Below are positions 24,759-33,291 of a DNA stretch of 64,000 nt, piece by piece. The notes below the pieces were generated by a model. That model was not told the DNA's origin. It saw only the letters and a program-made list of their open reading frames with translations, and made no database searches. Source of the stretch: a candidate division WOR-3 bacterium. Its GTDB lineage: Bacteria > Hydrothermota > Tepidihabitantia > Tepidihabitantales > Tepidihabitantaceae. A program made the translations under genes and the position numbers. The first letter of the stretch is position 1. Every line of letters starts with the position of its first letter. The DNA is taken from the NCBI GenBank assembly GCA_039801085.1, contig JBDRTY010000002.1, forward strand, positions 257,339 through 321,338, in the 5' to 3' direction.

Positions 24759-25308
24759 GACTTTTGTGAGCGCCAGAGACAGTTCAGGGCGCGGGTTCAC
24801 CTTGGTGGAACTGCTGGTCGTTATTTCAGTTCTTGGAATTCTCCTTGCCTTTTTTGTTCCCACAATGATCTCCCGGGTGGCGACCAATGCCCGGCGTACC
24901 GCCACTTTACAGGAAATGAATGTTCTGCGCGAGGCGATCATGGGCAATCCGGACCTCCGGATTGGCGGTGAGGCGGTCGGTTACGGTTTCAAGCAGGATG
25001 TGGGGAGACTGCCGCGGGATCTGATTGAGCTGGCAACCCGTAACCCGTTTGAGGGTATTTATGCCCAGCGGTTGTATGTCGGCAAGGAAACACTGCCTGC
25101 CTGGGACCCCTATATTCAGAAGGGCTGGAACGGACCTTATATCCGAGAAGACGGCGAAATGGGTTATCTGTATGACGCTTGGGGGACCGAATACCGTTAC
25201 TGGGTGGAAAACAATGAGACGCTCGGTCTGATGAGTGCCGGTCCGGACGGCCTTTTCTGGGGACAGCCCGGTGCGGTCAAGAATGACGATATCAGGGTGA
25301 GGTTCTGA
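24757..25308 (+). CDS. Type IV pseudopilin (GspG-like)
   Basis: A pseudopilin of about 184 residues. Leader ends at RG/FTLVELLVVISVLGILLAFF. The mature body carries GFKQDVGRLPRDLIEL, GWNGPYIREDG and YDAWGTEYRYW, the motif set of GspG-type pseudopilins. Two starts are possible: ATG 24757 with a Shine-Dalgarno (used by read-through transcripts) and GTG 24766, which would be a leaderless start for the promoter at 24730; they differ by three residues of the leader. Followed 1 base later by another pseudopilin. Confidence 0.88.
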   Translation: MTFVSARDSSGRGFTLVELLVVISVLGILLAFFVPTMISRVATNARRTATLQEMNVLREAIMGNPDLRIGGEAVGYGFKQDVGRLPRDLIELATRNPFEGIYAQRLYVGKETLPAWDPYIQKGWNGPYIREDGEMGYLYDAWGTEYRYWVENNETLGLMSAGPDGLFWGQPGAVKNDDIRVRF

Positions 25309-25309
25309 T

Positions 25310-26110
25310 ATGAAGCGGAGAATTGATCGCGGTGTGACCCTGATTGAACTGCTGGTAGTAATTATGATTCTGAGCGTGATTCTCACCGCCGCAATCAAGA
25401 CCTGGGATGTGACGCTGGAGCGGGGCCGTTTTGAGCAGACCCGGCAGAAGCTGGACCGGCTGGCAAAGGTGATTACCGGGGATCCGGACTATGTGGTGGG
25501 AGGGGTGCGGGCGGATTTCGGTTTTGTTGGCGACATGGGTGCGCTCCCCCGCACGCTCAGTGATCTGGTGAATCCGCCCAGCTGGGTTGCGCCGCCCGAA
25601 AGCAGTCGCTGGCGCGGACCTTACATCAAGTCAACTTTTAATGAATCGCCGGAAGGCTACCGGATTGACGGCTGGGGTGATACGATTGTATTTGAGCGGG
25701 ACAGTCTGTTTCTCCGCAGCTACGGCGGCGGGGGACTGGTTGATCGAAAGCGCTGGATTACCAAACCGCTGGGTTACAGCGTTAATGACCTGCTGCACAA
25801 TATCGTGGACGGTTCAATTGTGGACCAGCGTGGTGTGCCACCACCGGATTCGATTCTGCCGAGGATTACCGTTCAGCTGGAGTACCCGCGTCAGGGGGTG
25901 CTGTACCGGGACAGCTATACACCGGCAACCAACGGTCTGTTTGAGTTCCGGGATGTCCCGCAGGGGGTCCAGACTTTAAGGGTGATGATCTGGCACTATT
26001 ATCCGCCACCGCCGCGGTGTGATACCGTTACCCGAGCGGTGACAGTATTTCCACGCGTTGGTGCGCGGGGAATTGAAGTCCGGTTGAATGTGGACTGGAA
26101 CAACATGTGA
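25310..26110 (+). CDS. Pseudopilin with C-terminal Ig-like extension
   Basis: A 266-residue protein. Leader MKRRIDRG then VTLIELLVVIMILSVILTAA: Val replaces the usual Phe at +1, and Glu5 is kept. The pseudopilin body shows GFVGDMGALPRTLSDL and WRGPYIKSTF. From about residue 160 a beta-rich tail begins (VDGSIVDQRGVPPPDS, then NGLFEFRDVPQGVQTLRV) resembling a carboxypeptidase-regulatory-like or CNA-B fold. It belongs to the operon starting near 24730. Confidence 0.85.
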   Translation: MKRRIDRGVTLIELLVVIMILSVILTAAIKTWDVTLERGRFEQTRQKLDRLAKVITGDPDYVVGGVRADFGFVGDMGALPRTLSDLVNPPSWVAPPESSRWRGPYIKSTFNESPEGYRIDGWGDTIVFERDSLFLRSYGGGGLVDRKRWITKPLGYSVNDLLHNIVDGSIVDQRGVPPPDSILPRITVQLEYPRQGVLYRDSYTPATNGLFEFRDVPQGVQTLRVMIWHYYPPPPRCDTVTRAVTVFPRVGARGIEVRLNVDWNNM

Positions 26111-26118
26111 GGTGGAAA

Positions 26119-27249
26119 ATGAGAAGCCAAGCCAAGGCACAGGGGTTTACCCTGATGGAGTTGCTGGTGGTGTTGTTGATCATCGGAATTCTGAGCACGG
26201 TCGCAATCCGGACGATCGATGCCACCCGGGATCGGTCGCTGTTTGACCAGACGCTGAAGGAAATGCGGGAGCTGTCCTATGCGATGGTGGGCAATCCGGA
26301 GATAACTGCGAATGGTCACCGGGTTGATTTCGGATTTTATGGTGATATGATGCGGTTGCCCAACGATCTGCGGGAGCTGGTGGAAAACACGAGTAATTCT
26401 CCCAACTGGCGCGGTCCTTATCTGCGCCGGGAGTTTCTGCAGGACAGTGTCGGTTACCGCTACGATGCCTGGGGCAACCCGTATACCTATAATCCCGCCA
26501 CCGGTACAATTGCCACGGTCGGCAACGGCAAGTATCCGATGACCATCAGGATTGTGGATTCAATTGTTCATCTCACCAACAACAGTATTATCGGCACTGT
26601 TACCGATGCCGATAACAATCCGCCGGGCGATAAGGCGGCAACGGTCGGCATCTACCTTTATCTGCCGAACGGCACGACATTTTTTACCCGGCCCGATGCC
26701 GGCGGTTATTACGAATTCACCCCGGCCAGCACCCATGGCGGCATTCCCATCGGTAATCACAAGATTATTGCCCGGCGTCCCGGCGGTGATTCCATTGTCA
26801 AATGGGTGACCGTCGTGCCGCGGAGCCGGACGGTCGTTGATTTCCGTTTCAGCCGTCTGTTTCGGAATTATCTGCAGATGGTCGGGACGCCGAGAATTTC
26901 CGGTGACAGTTCGGGATTTACTATCTGGATTGTGAACCCGGGTGAGAATCCGGATACGGTCCGGACGATCAGTTTCATTGAGGCGCCGGACAGCGCCTAT
27001 ATGCGCTGGCTTTATATCCGCAATCACGAACAGCGGCAATGGGAATATAATCCGGGTGTCGGCAGGGGGGATTCACTGATGATCATGCCCGGACCGTTTG
27101 TGATTTCACCCAACGGGGAGGAAGTGGTCGAATTCAGTTTTTATAACTTTTCCAAGACCCCGATTGGCGGGGATACGAGTAATATTTATAACAAGCTTTT
27201 CCGGTTGAGGTTTAACGATGGTTCGGAGTTCAGTGTCCGACCGCGGTAA
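26119..27249 (+). CDS. Large pseudopilin with carboxypeptidase-regulatory-like domain
   Basis: About 376 residues. Leader MRSQAKAQG then FTLMELLVVLLIIGILSTVA. The pseudopilin body has GFYGDMMRLPNDLREL, WRGPYLRREF and YRYDAWGNPYTYN. From about residue 155 it continues with NNSIIGTVTDADNNPPGDKA and DAGGYYEFTPAS, a carboxypeptidase-regulatory-like module, and a further beta domain to the end. Start ATG 26119 is preferred (GAGGTGG upstream) over GTG 26107, which overlaps the previous stop. It may be a filament-tip subunit carrying a binding domain; that is inference. Confidence 0.86.
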   Translation: MRSQAKAQGFTLMELLVVLLIIGILSTVAIRTIDATRDRSLFDQTLKEMRELSYAMVGNPEITANGHRVDFGFYGDMMRLPNDLRELVENTSNSPNWRGPYLRREFLQDSVGYRYDAWGNPYTYNPATGTIATVGNGKYPMTIRIVDSIVHLTNNSIIGTVTDADNNPPGDKAATVGIYLYLPNGTTFFTRPDAGGYYEFTPASTHGGIPIGNHKIIARRPGGDSIVKWVTVVPRSRTVVDFRFSRLFRNYLQMVGTPRISGDSSGFTIWIVNPGENPDTVRTISFIEAPDSAYMRWLYIRNHEQRQWEYNPGVGRGDSLMIMPGPFVISPNGEEVVEFSFYNFSKTPIGGDTSNIYNKLFRLRFNDGSEFSVRPR

Positions 27250-27272
27250 TTTTCTGGACATAAGGAGGCAAA

Positions 27273-28877
27273 TTGGCGTCTAAAGTCTTTGGCGGGGGTG
27301 GTAAGGGCACCCTCTGTATTGATATCGGTTCGAATTCAGTTAAATTTGTCAAGGTTGAGGGTGGCCGGGTCGTCGATTACGGACTGAAGGAAATCGGCGA
27401 AGCCTTTGATGTGCCCTCAATTCTGCGGGAACTGATCAAGGACTACAAGCCGCGTGAGGTTTACACTTTTGTATCCGGTCCTTCGGTGAGTGTTCGTCAG
27501 GCGCCATTCCCGAAGATGAACCGGCGGGAGTTGAAGGATGCGATTCTACTGCGGCTGGACAAGTACTCGCCATTTACGCTCGACGAAGCCATTTTTGACT
27601 TCAAGACCCTCGGTCCGGTCCGGGAAGCAGGAGCGATCAAGGACAATGTGATGGTCATCGCTGCGCGCAAGGACATTGTTTCCGACCATATCTCGACACT
27701 GCGGAAAGCGGGGCTGGAACCATCATCAATCAGTGTTATTCCGTTTGCCCTGCAGGCGGCGGTAAAGAAGTACGGTCGGGTCCGTCCGGATGAGGTTGTC
27801 TGTCTGCTGGATATCGGTGCCGAGTTTACCGATATCATTTTTATGAAGGGTGAACGGCTGGATCTGGCACGCACGGTGACAACCGCGGGCAATGCAATTA
27901 CCGAGGCAATGACGGTCGCAATTACCACCGAGGAAGGACAGCTGGCGCTGGACGCCTATGATGCGGAGGAGCTCAAGCGCAAGTACGGAATTCCACCTGA
28001 GGATTCCACTGAGCGGCTGCCTTCCGGAATCATGGTCAAGCGTCTGGCAACGCTTCAGCGTCCGGCGCTGGAGAGGTTTGTGGCGGAAATTAACCGCTCG
28101 ATTGATTTCTACCGCCGTGAATTCGGCGAACAGAAGGTGGACCGGCTGCTCATCTGTGGCGGTACAGCGGCACTGAAGGGATTGCGGGAATATCTGCAGA
28201 CCAGCCTGGGGATTCCGACGGAGATTTTTGATCCGTTCAAGGACTTCGGTCTTTATCGTCCCGGAACAACCCCTCAGGAGGAAATCGGTCATCGGCTGGT
28301 TGCGGCACTCGGTCTGTATTATGACCATACCGCGGTGGATCTGCTGCCGGTGGAGATGAAGACGGGCAAGTTTGTCGCCCGGGATATCAGGATGATGACG
28401 CTGGGCGGAATTCTCTGGGTGGGAGTTCTGATCGTCGGTTACATACTCGTTGCCGGCTGGTCGGGTATTTCCAAGGGACAGGTGTCACGACTCAGGAATG
28501 AAATCAAGGCTACTGAAGAGCAGAATCGAAGTTACTTTGAGCTGGAGAAGGAAATTTCGGAGCTGGAAGCCCGGCAGAAGGCGCTGACCAGTGTTGTGGG
28601 AGAGGTGATGCCGGCGGTGCCGGTGATGGCGAAGATTTCCACCATTGTACCTCAGAACATCCAGCTGAACACCTTTACCCTGACCAACCGGACAAATGTG
28701 AAACTGACCGGAGTAGTAAGCGGTGAGCCCCATCTGCTGGATGTTGACCTGGCGCAGTTTCTTATCGACCTGGAGCGCAGTCCCTCATTCAAACAGGTAC
28801 AGCTCGTTTCCAAGAACCGCAGCAGTCTCCAGGGTGAGACGGTGCTGGAGTTTGAAATTCAATGTGTGACGGAGTAG
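27273..28877 (+). CDS. pilM: PilM-PilN fusion, type IV pilus assembly platform
   Basis: A 534-residue protein joining two normally separate proteins. Residues 1-345 are an actin-like PilM ATPase (LCIDIGSNSVKFVKVEGGR, LLDIGAEFTDIIFMKGERL, RLLICGGTAALKGLREYL). Residues about 350-534 are PilN-like: AVDLLPVEMK, one membrane helix, a coiled coil (ISKGQVSRLRNEIKATEEQN) and a small alpha/beta domain. In the usual system cytoplasmic PilM binds the N-terminus of PilN; here they are covalently linked. TTG start with AAGGAGG close upstream. Followed by pilO. Confidence 0.9.
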   Translation: MASKVFGGGGKGTLCIDIGSNSVKFVKVEGGRVVDYGLKEIGEAFDVPSILRELIKDYKPREVYTFVSGPSVSVRQAPFPKMNRRELKDAILLRLDKYSPFTLDEAIFDFKTLGPVREAGAIKDNVMVIAARKDIVSDHISTLRKAGLEPSSISVIPFALQAAVKKYGRVRPDEVVCLLDIGAEFTDIIFMKGERLDLARTVTTAGNAITEAMTVAITTEEGQLALDAYDAEELKRKYGIPPEDSTERLPSGIMVKRLATLQRPALERFVAEINRSIDFYRREFGEQKVDRLLICGGTAALKGLREYLQTSLGIPTEIFDPFKDFGLYRPGTTPQEEIGHRLVAALGLYYDHTAVDLLPVEMKTGKFVARDIRMMTLGGILWVGVLIVGYILVAGWSGISKGQVSRLRNEIKATEEQNRSYFELEKEISELEARQKALTSVVGEVMPAVPVMAKISTIVPQNIQLNTFTLTNRTNVKLTGVVSGEPHLLDVDLAQFLIDLERSPSFKQVQLVSKNRSSLQGETVLEFEIQCVTE

Positions 28878-28880
28878 CAT

Positions 28881-29456
28881 ATGAATCTAATTGAAAGAAG
28901 GGTAGTTCTGATCGGTCTGATAATCTATGTGTTGCTCGGCGTGGGAGCATGGTTTCTGCTCTATCAACCCCGGATTCGGGCAAGACAGAAGACCGTGGCG
29001 GAAATCCGGGAGCTGCAGAAGCAGCTGGATGAGACCAAGGCGCGAATTGCCCAGATGCCCAAACTGCGGCAGCGCAAGGAGCAGCTGGAGACCGAGATCA
29101 GTGGAATCTGGGCAAGGGTAGTGCCCCGTTCCCAGATGCTCAGCCTCTTCCGGGACCTTGCCCGGGAAGCCGAGGCAAAGCGCGTGCATTTTCTGGAGAT
29201 AACTCCGCCCGGACTGGATACATTGCTGCAAGAGGAGGGTCCAAGTGCCCAGGTGAGGCCGGTGCCGTTTATGGTAACAGTGCAGGGACGGTATCTGGAT
29301 ATCGGCAGGTTTGTTGAGGGTCTGGGAGATTATCCCTATTTTGTGCGGGTACCGGATTTTGATTTCAGCGCCCGTGAAGATATTAGACCGGAAGTAGAGG
29401 CAAAACTGCTGGTAAATATCTATGCCTCGAGTCTTGCGGGCAGGGGTGATTTGTGA
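28881..29456 (+). CDS. pilO: PilO-like inner-membrane alignment protein
   Basis: A 191-residue protein with an N-terminal membrane helix (residues 9-28), a coiled coil (ARQKTVAEIRELQKQLDETK onward to about residue 75) and a ferredoxin-like periplasmic domain (VPFMVTVQGRYLDIGRFVEGL). This is the PilO layout; it pairs with the PilN part of the preceding protein and links it to the secretin through PilP. Its stop overlaps the GTG of the next gene. Confidence 0.85.
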   Translation: MNLIERRVVLIGLIIYVLLGVGAWFLLYQPRIRARQKTVAEIRELQKQLDETKARIAQMPKLRQRKEQLETEISGIWARVVPRSQMLSLFRDLAREAEAKRVHFLEITPPGLDTLLQEEGPSAQVRPVPFMVTVQGRYLDIGRFVEGLGDYPYFVRVPDFDFSAREDIRPEVEAKLLVNIYASSLAGRGDL

Positions 29457-30010
29457 GACGGATTATCCTGGTTCTGATTGTGGCGGCGGTAGTAGTAGTG
29501 GGTGGTGTGCTGCTCTTCAGAAAACCCAAGCCTGCTGCCCGCTCCAGCCGCAGTACCACTCAGTCCGATTCAATTTCTGGGGCGGGTCGCCGCAGTACTG
29601 CAGCCCAGGGCAGGACCGCAGGCCGGCTGAAGGCAAAGACAAAGGAGGAGCGCGCTGCCGAGCGTAAGCGTCTGCGGGCGGAGGAACGCAAGCGGAAAAA
29701 AGAATTGAAACGGCAGGAACGGGAGCGGCGGCGGATGTTGAAATATGCGCGCAGCCGTCGGGGTGGACGGAAAACGGCGAGTCGGAAGGGTACTTACTAT
29801 GTGGTGAAGGCAATAGTTTCCCTGGGCGAGGATAGCTATGCCTTGATTGATAATCGCAGGGTCAGAGTCGGTGATGTGGTGATGGGACGTAAGATTGTTG
29901 CGATCGGTACGGACCGGATTGAGGTCGAGGCTTTTGGCCGACGAACTACTGTCCGCGTCGGAGAAAGCTTGCTGCCACCAAGTTATTTTACACAGAGAAA
30001 GAGAAGTTAG
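29453..30010 (+). CDS. PilP/GspC-like protein with strongly basic linker
   Basis: A 185-residue protein. Signal anchor at residues 4-21, then an unusually basic region (KAKTKEERAAERKRLRAEER and RRRMLKYARSRRGGRK; residues about 60-115), then a small beta domain (YVVKAIVSLGEDSYALIDNR, VRVGDVVMGRKIVAI) resembling the PilP/GspC homology region that contacts the secretin. The GTG start overlaps pilO by 4 bases. The basic linker could bind nucleic acid, peptidoglycan-linked acids or lipid. PilP assignment is by position and domain shape. Confidence 0.65.
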   Translation: MRRIILVLIVAAVVVVGGVLLFRKPKPAARSSRSTTQSDSISGAGRRSTAAQGRTAGRLKAKTKEERAAERKRLRAEERKRKKELKRQERERRRMLKYARSRRGGRKTASRKGTYYVVKAIVSLGEDSYALIDNRRVRVGDVVMGRKIVAIGTDRIEVEAFGRRTTVRVGESLLPPSYFTQRKRS

Positions 30011-30047
30011 CAGCAAATGTTTGGGTGTTAAAAAAGAAAGGAGCACC

Positions 30048-30503
30048 TTGAGACAGAGATTACTGGTAATTTTAGGTTTGGCAGTAGCGGTGCTGGCGAT
30101 ATTTACCTTTACCCGTTCGCGACCGCAGGTGATGCCGGAGGTAATTACCGATGCGGCTACTACCGAGGTGACTCAGACGGTCAGAGGTAAAGCCGGGCAG
30201 TTAAAGTCAGCCCTGCAGGAAGCAATAGCACCGCCTGCACAGGGAGGAACACAGTCGGCTGTTGCGGAGCCGATTGTCTGGGGGAGCGATCCCTTTGTCC
30301 GGGACTGGATGCTGATGAGCGAGGTTGCCAATCTGAATCTGCGGGCGATCACAGTTACCAATGACGGGGCAAGTGCGCTGATAAATGATCAAATCGTTCA
30401 GGTTGGCGATCAGATCAGCGGTAAACGAGTTGTGAGCATTGAACAGGACCGGGTAACTCTGGAACAGGGTGGAAGGACATTTACCTTGACACTGGGGGAG
30501 TAA
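30048..30503 (+). CDS. PilP-like pilot/connector protein
   Basis: A 152-residue protein with a signal anchor (residues 4-18), a Pro/Thr/Ala-rich linker, and a C-terminal beta domain WGSDPFVRDWML, then NDGASALINDQIVQVGDQIS and VTLEQGGRTFTLTLGE. The WGxDPF phrase and the final domain are typical of PilP and GspC-like proteins that dock to the secretin. TTG start at 30048 chosen because AAAGGAG lies 5 bases upstream and it places the signal anchor first. Adjacent to pilQ, as expected for PilP. Confidence 0.72.
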   Translation: MRQRLLVILGLAVAVLAIFTFTRSRPQVMPEVITDAATTEVTQTVRGKAGQLKSALQEAIAPPAQGGTQSAVAEPIVWGSDPFVRDWMLMSEVANLNLRAITVTNDGASALINDQIVQVGDQISGKRVVSIEQDRVTLEQGGRTFTLTLGE

Positions 30504-30506
30504 ATC

Positions 30507-32102
30507 ATGAATAAAAAAGTAACCATAGTTTTGCCAGTACTTTTGTTTCTAAGTGTCCTGTTTACGGCACAGGCACAGGTAGCGGTCAAGGATGTGGCAA
30601 TCGACAAGCTGCTCGATGAGGTGCGGGTGACGATTGCCTGCAGCGGAACTCCCAATATCAGTTCGTTTGTATCTCAGGAACCGCCGGCAGTGATCGTTGA
30701 TGTCATGGACGGAGTTTCGCAGGTGGCGCAGGAGCGGATCAGCTCGAGCTATTATCCCGTGACCGCAGTTACAGTAAAACCGAGTGAAGCAACGAGCGGT
30801 GTCCGGGTGACAGTTTTGCTCCGGCAACTGGTCCGGCACCGGATCACCAATGAAAACGGTGTTATTACTGTCAGCCTCGGAACCCAGCCGTTGCCGCCTC
30901 CGCCAGCGCCGGAGCCCGAGGACCAGTTCAGCGGCAAACCCCCGCTGACTCTGCTGGTTCAGGATGCTGAAGTGACGAGTGTGCTGCGGATGCTGGCACG
31001 GCAGTTTGATCTCAACCTGATGATCACTCAGGATGTGAAGTCAGTTGTAAGTGTGCGACTGAATGAAGTGCCGCTGCGGGCAGGTCTGGAGGCGCTGGTC
31101 AAGGCAGCTGGCTGTAATATCGTTGAAGACCGGAGTGGAGTGCTGATTGTCAAGCCGGTCAAGAAGGAGATGTATGGTGAGGTTCAGACGAGGGTGTTTA
31201 ACCTGGATTACATTGAGGCTGAAGATGTGCTGAAGGTCATTAAGAAGGCACTCTCGCCGGTTGGTGAGGCGACAGTGGGATACCGGCGGGTTGGGACTAA
31301 GGGCGGTGCGGCGGAACGGAGTGCCGTGCTGGTGGTATCTGATGTCCCGGAGGCACTGGATGAAGTGGCGAAGATTATCGCCGATCTGGATCGACCGGTG
31401 CCGCAGATTGCAATTGAAGCGAAGTTTGTTGAAACAACCCACTCCGCAGAGGATCGGTGGGGGATTGACTGGACGCCAGTAGCTTCATTTGGCACCGAAC
31501 TGCCGAAAATCGGCGAAGAGGTAGCGATTCCGGTTATTGTTAAAGAGATGCTTTTTGGGAAGATTTCCTTCAACCGGTTCAGCGCGGCGCTGGAAGTGCT
31601 GAGTTCGCGCGGGCGTTCGCGGGTACTGGCAAATCCCAGAACCCTGACGCTGGATAATCAGACTGCAACTGTAAGTATGGGTATTGATGTCCCCATCCGC
31701 GAAGTGCACAAGGACCCGAATACCGGTGAGATTACCTACACCTGGAAGACGCGTTCGATCCCGATTAAACTGGAGGTGACACCGCATGTGACTTCTGACG
31801 GTATGATCACCATGCATGTCCGTCCCTCGGTTGAAGCAATTACCGGCTGGGTAGGTTCGGCCGATGACCGGCAGCCGATTGTTGCCCGGCGCGAAGCCGA
31901 AACTCAGGTTAAGGTTGCTGAGGATGAGGTGGTAGTGATTGGCGGTTTGGTCCGGGATGAGGAGACCCGCAGTGTCGGTAAGATTCCACTGCTTGGTGAT
32001 ATCCCGATCCTCGGTCATCTCTTCAAGAAGACATCAGTGGAACGGACAAAAAGTGATCTGATGATTTTTATCATCCCTCATATCATTAATCCGGAGGGAT
32101 AG
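30507..32102 (+). CDS. pilQ: PilQ, type IV pilus secretin
   Basis: A 531-residue outer-membrane secretin through which the pilus emerges. Signal peptide at residues 1-23, an AMIN-like domain (about 30-115), an STN/N0 domain (LLVQDAEVTSVLRMLARQFD), an N1-type domain (VFNLDYIEAEDVLKVIKKAL) and the C-terminal secretin core with IAIEAKFVETT, VLANPRTLTLDNQTATVSMG and VVVIGGLVRDEE. Length is shorter than many PilQ but complete. Starts 3 bases after the PilP-like gene. Confidence 0.94.
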   Translation: MNKKVTIVLPVLLFLSVLFTAQAQVAVKDVAIDKLLDEVRVTIACSGTPNISSFVSQEPPAVIVDVMDGVSQVAQERISSSYYPVTAVTVKPSEATSGVRVTVLLRQLVRHRITNENGVITVSLGTQPLPPPPAPEPEDQFSGKPPLTLLVQDAEVTSVLRMLARQFDLNLMITQDVKSVVSVRLNEVPLRAGLEALVKAAGCNIVEDRSGVLIVKPVKKEMYGEVQTRVFNLDYIEAEDVLKVIKKALSPVGEATVGYRRVGTKGGAAERSAVLVVSDVPEALDEVAKIIADLDRPVPQIAIEAKFVETTHSAEDRWGIDWTPVASFGTELPKIGEEVAIPVIVKEMLFGKISFNRFSAALEVLSSRGRSRVLANPRTLTLDNQTATVSMGIDVPIREVHKDPNTGEITYTWKTRSIPIKLEVTPHVTSDGMITMHVRPSVEAITGWVGSADDRQPIVARREAETQVKVAEDEVVVIGGLVRDEETRSVGKIPLLGDIPILGHLFKKTSVERTKSDLMIFIIPHIINPEG

Positions 32103-32154
32103 AGGACAGGCAGGCGGTCTAAAGTAAAGGGTGGAGAGTAGTGACCACCAGAAG

Positions 32155-33291
32155 ATGAATATTGATGAGCTGCTGAGGTATGCAGCTAAATATGGTGCCT
32201 CAGATCTCCACATAACCGCCGGTAACCCGCCGATCATCCGGGTTAACGGCCGCTTGAAAAAAATTCCGGGACCAGCGCTGACCGCAGATGATGCGGAGGC
32301 GCTGGTCTGTTCTATTCTTACTGATGAACAGAAGCAGGCGGTAAATAGCAAGAAGGAAATCGATCTTTCTTACACCTGGGGGGCTGCCAGTCAACGGCTA
32401 ATACCGGAAGCGCTGACCCTTGAATATACAACTCCGGAACGAGTTCGTGCCCGTGTGAATGTGTTTCTGGATTTGAACGGAATCGGTGCCGCCTTCCGGA
32501 TAATTCCGGCCAAAATCAGGACATTGGAGGAATTGCCGGCACCACCATCAGTCGCGGAACTGGCACGCTCACACTCCGGGCTTGTGCTGGTGACCGGTCC
32601 GACAGGTTGTGGGAAATCCACTACGCTGGCGAGCATGATTGACTTGATAGATCAGGAACAGGCGGTTCGAATTATTACGATTGAGGATCCGATTGAGTAT
32701 ATCTTCCGTCCCCGGAACTGTCTGATCAGCCAGCGGGAGATCGATACTCATTCCCGATCATTTGCCTCGGCGCTCCGTGCCTGCCTCCGCGAAGACCCGG
32801 ATGTAATCCTGGTCGGCGAGATGCGGGATCTGGAAACGATCAGTCTGGCGTTGACCGCCGCGGAAACCGGCCATCTCGTGCTTTCAACACTTCATACCAA
32901 GAGTGTGGCAGAAACTGTGGACCGGGTGATTGATGTCTTCCCGGCAGATCAGCAGGAGTATGTCCGCCAGATATTTGCCAGTGTCATCCGCGGTATTATT
33001 TCTCAGATACTACTGCCGCGCAAGGATGGACGGGGACGGGTGGCAGCAATGGAGGTGCTGATTGCAACGCCGGCAATCAAGAATTTGATCCGGGAGGCAA
33101 AGGTTCACCAGATACCTTCTCTCGTGCAGACGGGTTCGCAGTATGGGATGCAGACCATGGACCAGAGTCTGGAGGGGTTGCTGAAGAAAGGGTTGATTTC
33201 TCCCGAAGTGGCTTATGCGGCGGCAAACGACAAAAAGATGTTTGCGCCACCGGAGTCGCCGGTTACCGCTCCGGGACCCAAGGGACAGTGA
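32155..33291 (+). CDS. pilT: PilT, pilus retraction ATPase
   Basis: About 378 residues. N-terminal MNIDELLRYAAKYGASDLHI is the PilT opening; Walker A GPTGCGKSTTLASMID (near 155), Asp box IEDPIEYIF, Walker B DPDVILVGEMRDLETI, His box ETGHLVLSTLHTKSVAET. An insertion of about 20 residues (ASQRLIPEALTLEYTTPE) interrupts the N-terminal domain relative to common PilT. An in-frame GTG at 32131 is an alternative start; neither start has a clean Shine-Dalgarno. The extension ATPase PilB and platform PilC are not nearby. Confidence 0.93.
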   Translation: MNIDELLRYAAKYGASDLHITAGNPPIIRVNGRLKKIPGPALTADDAEALVCSILTDEQKQAVNSKKEIDLSYTWGAASQRLIPEALTLEYTTPERVRARVNVFLDLNGIGAAFRIIPAKIRTLEELPAPPSVAELARSHSGLVLVTGPTGCGKSTTLASMIDLIDQEQAVRIITIEDPIEYIFRPRNCLISQREIDTHSRSFASALRACLREDPDVILVGEMRDLETISLALTAAETGHLVLSTLHTKSVAETVDRVIDVFPADQQEYVRQIFASVIRGIISQILLPRKDGRGRVAAMEVLIATPAIKNLIREAKVHQIPSLVQTGSQYGMQTMDQSLEGLLKKGLISPEVAYAAANDKKMFAPPESPVTAPGPKGQ

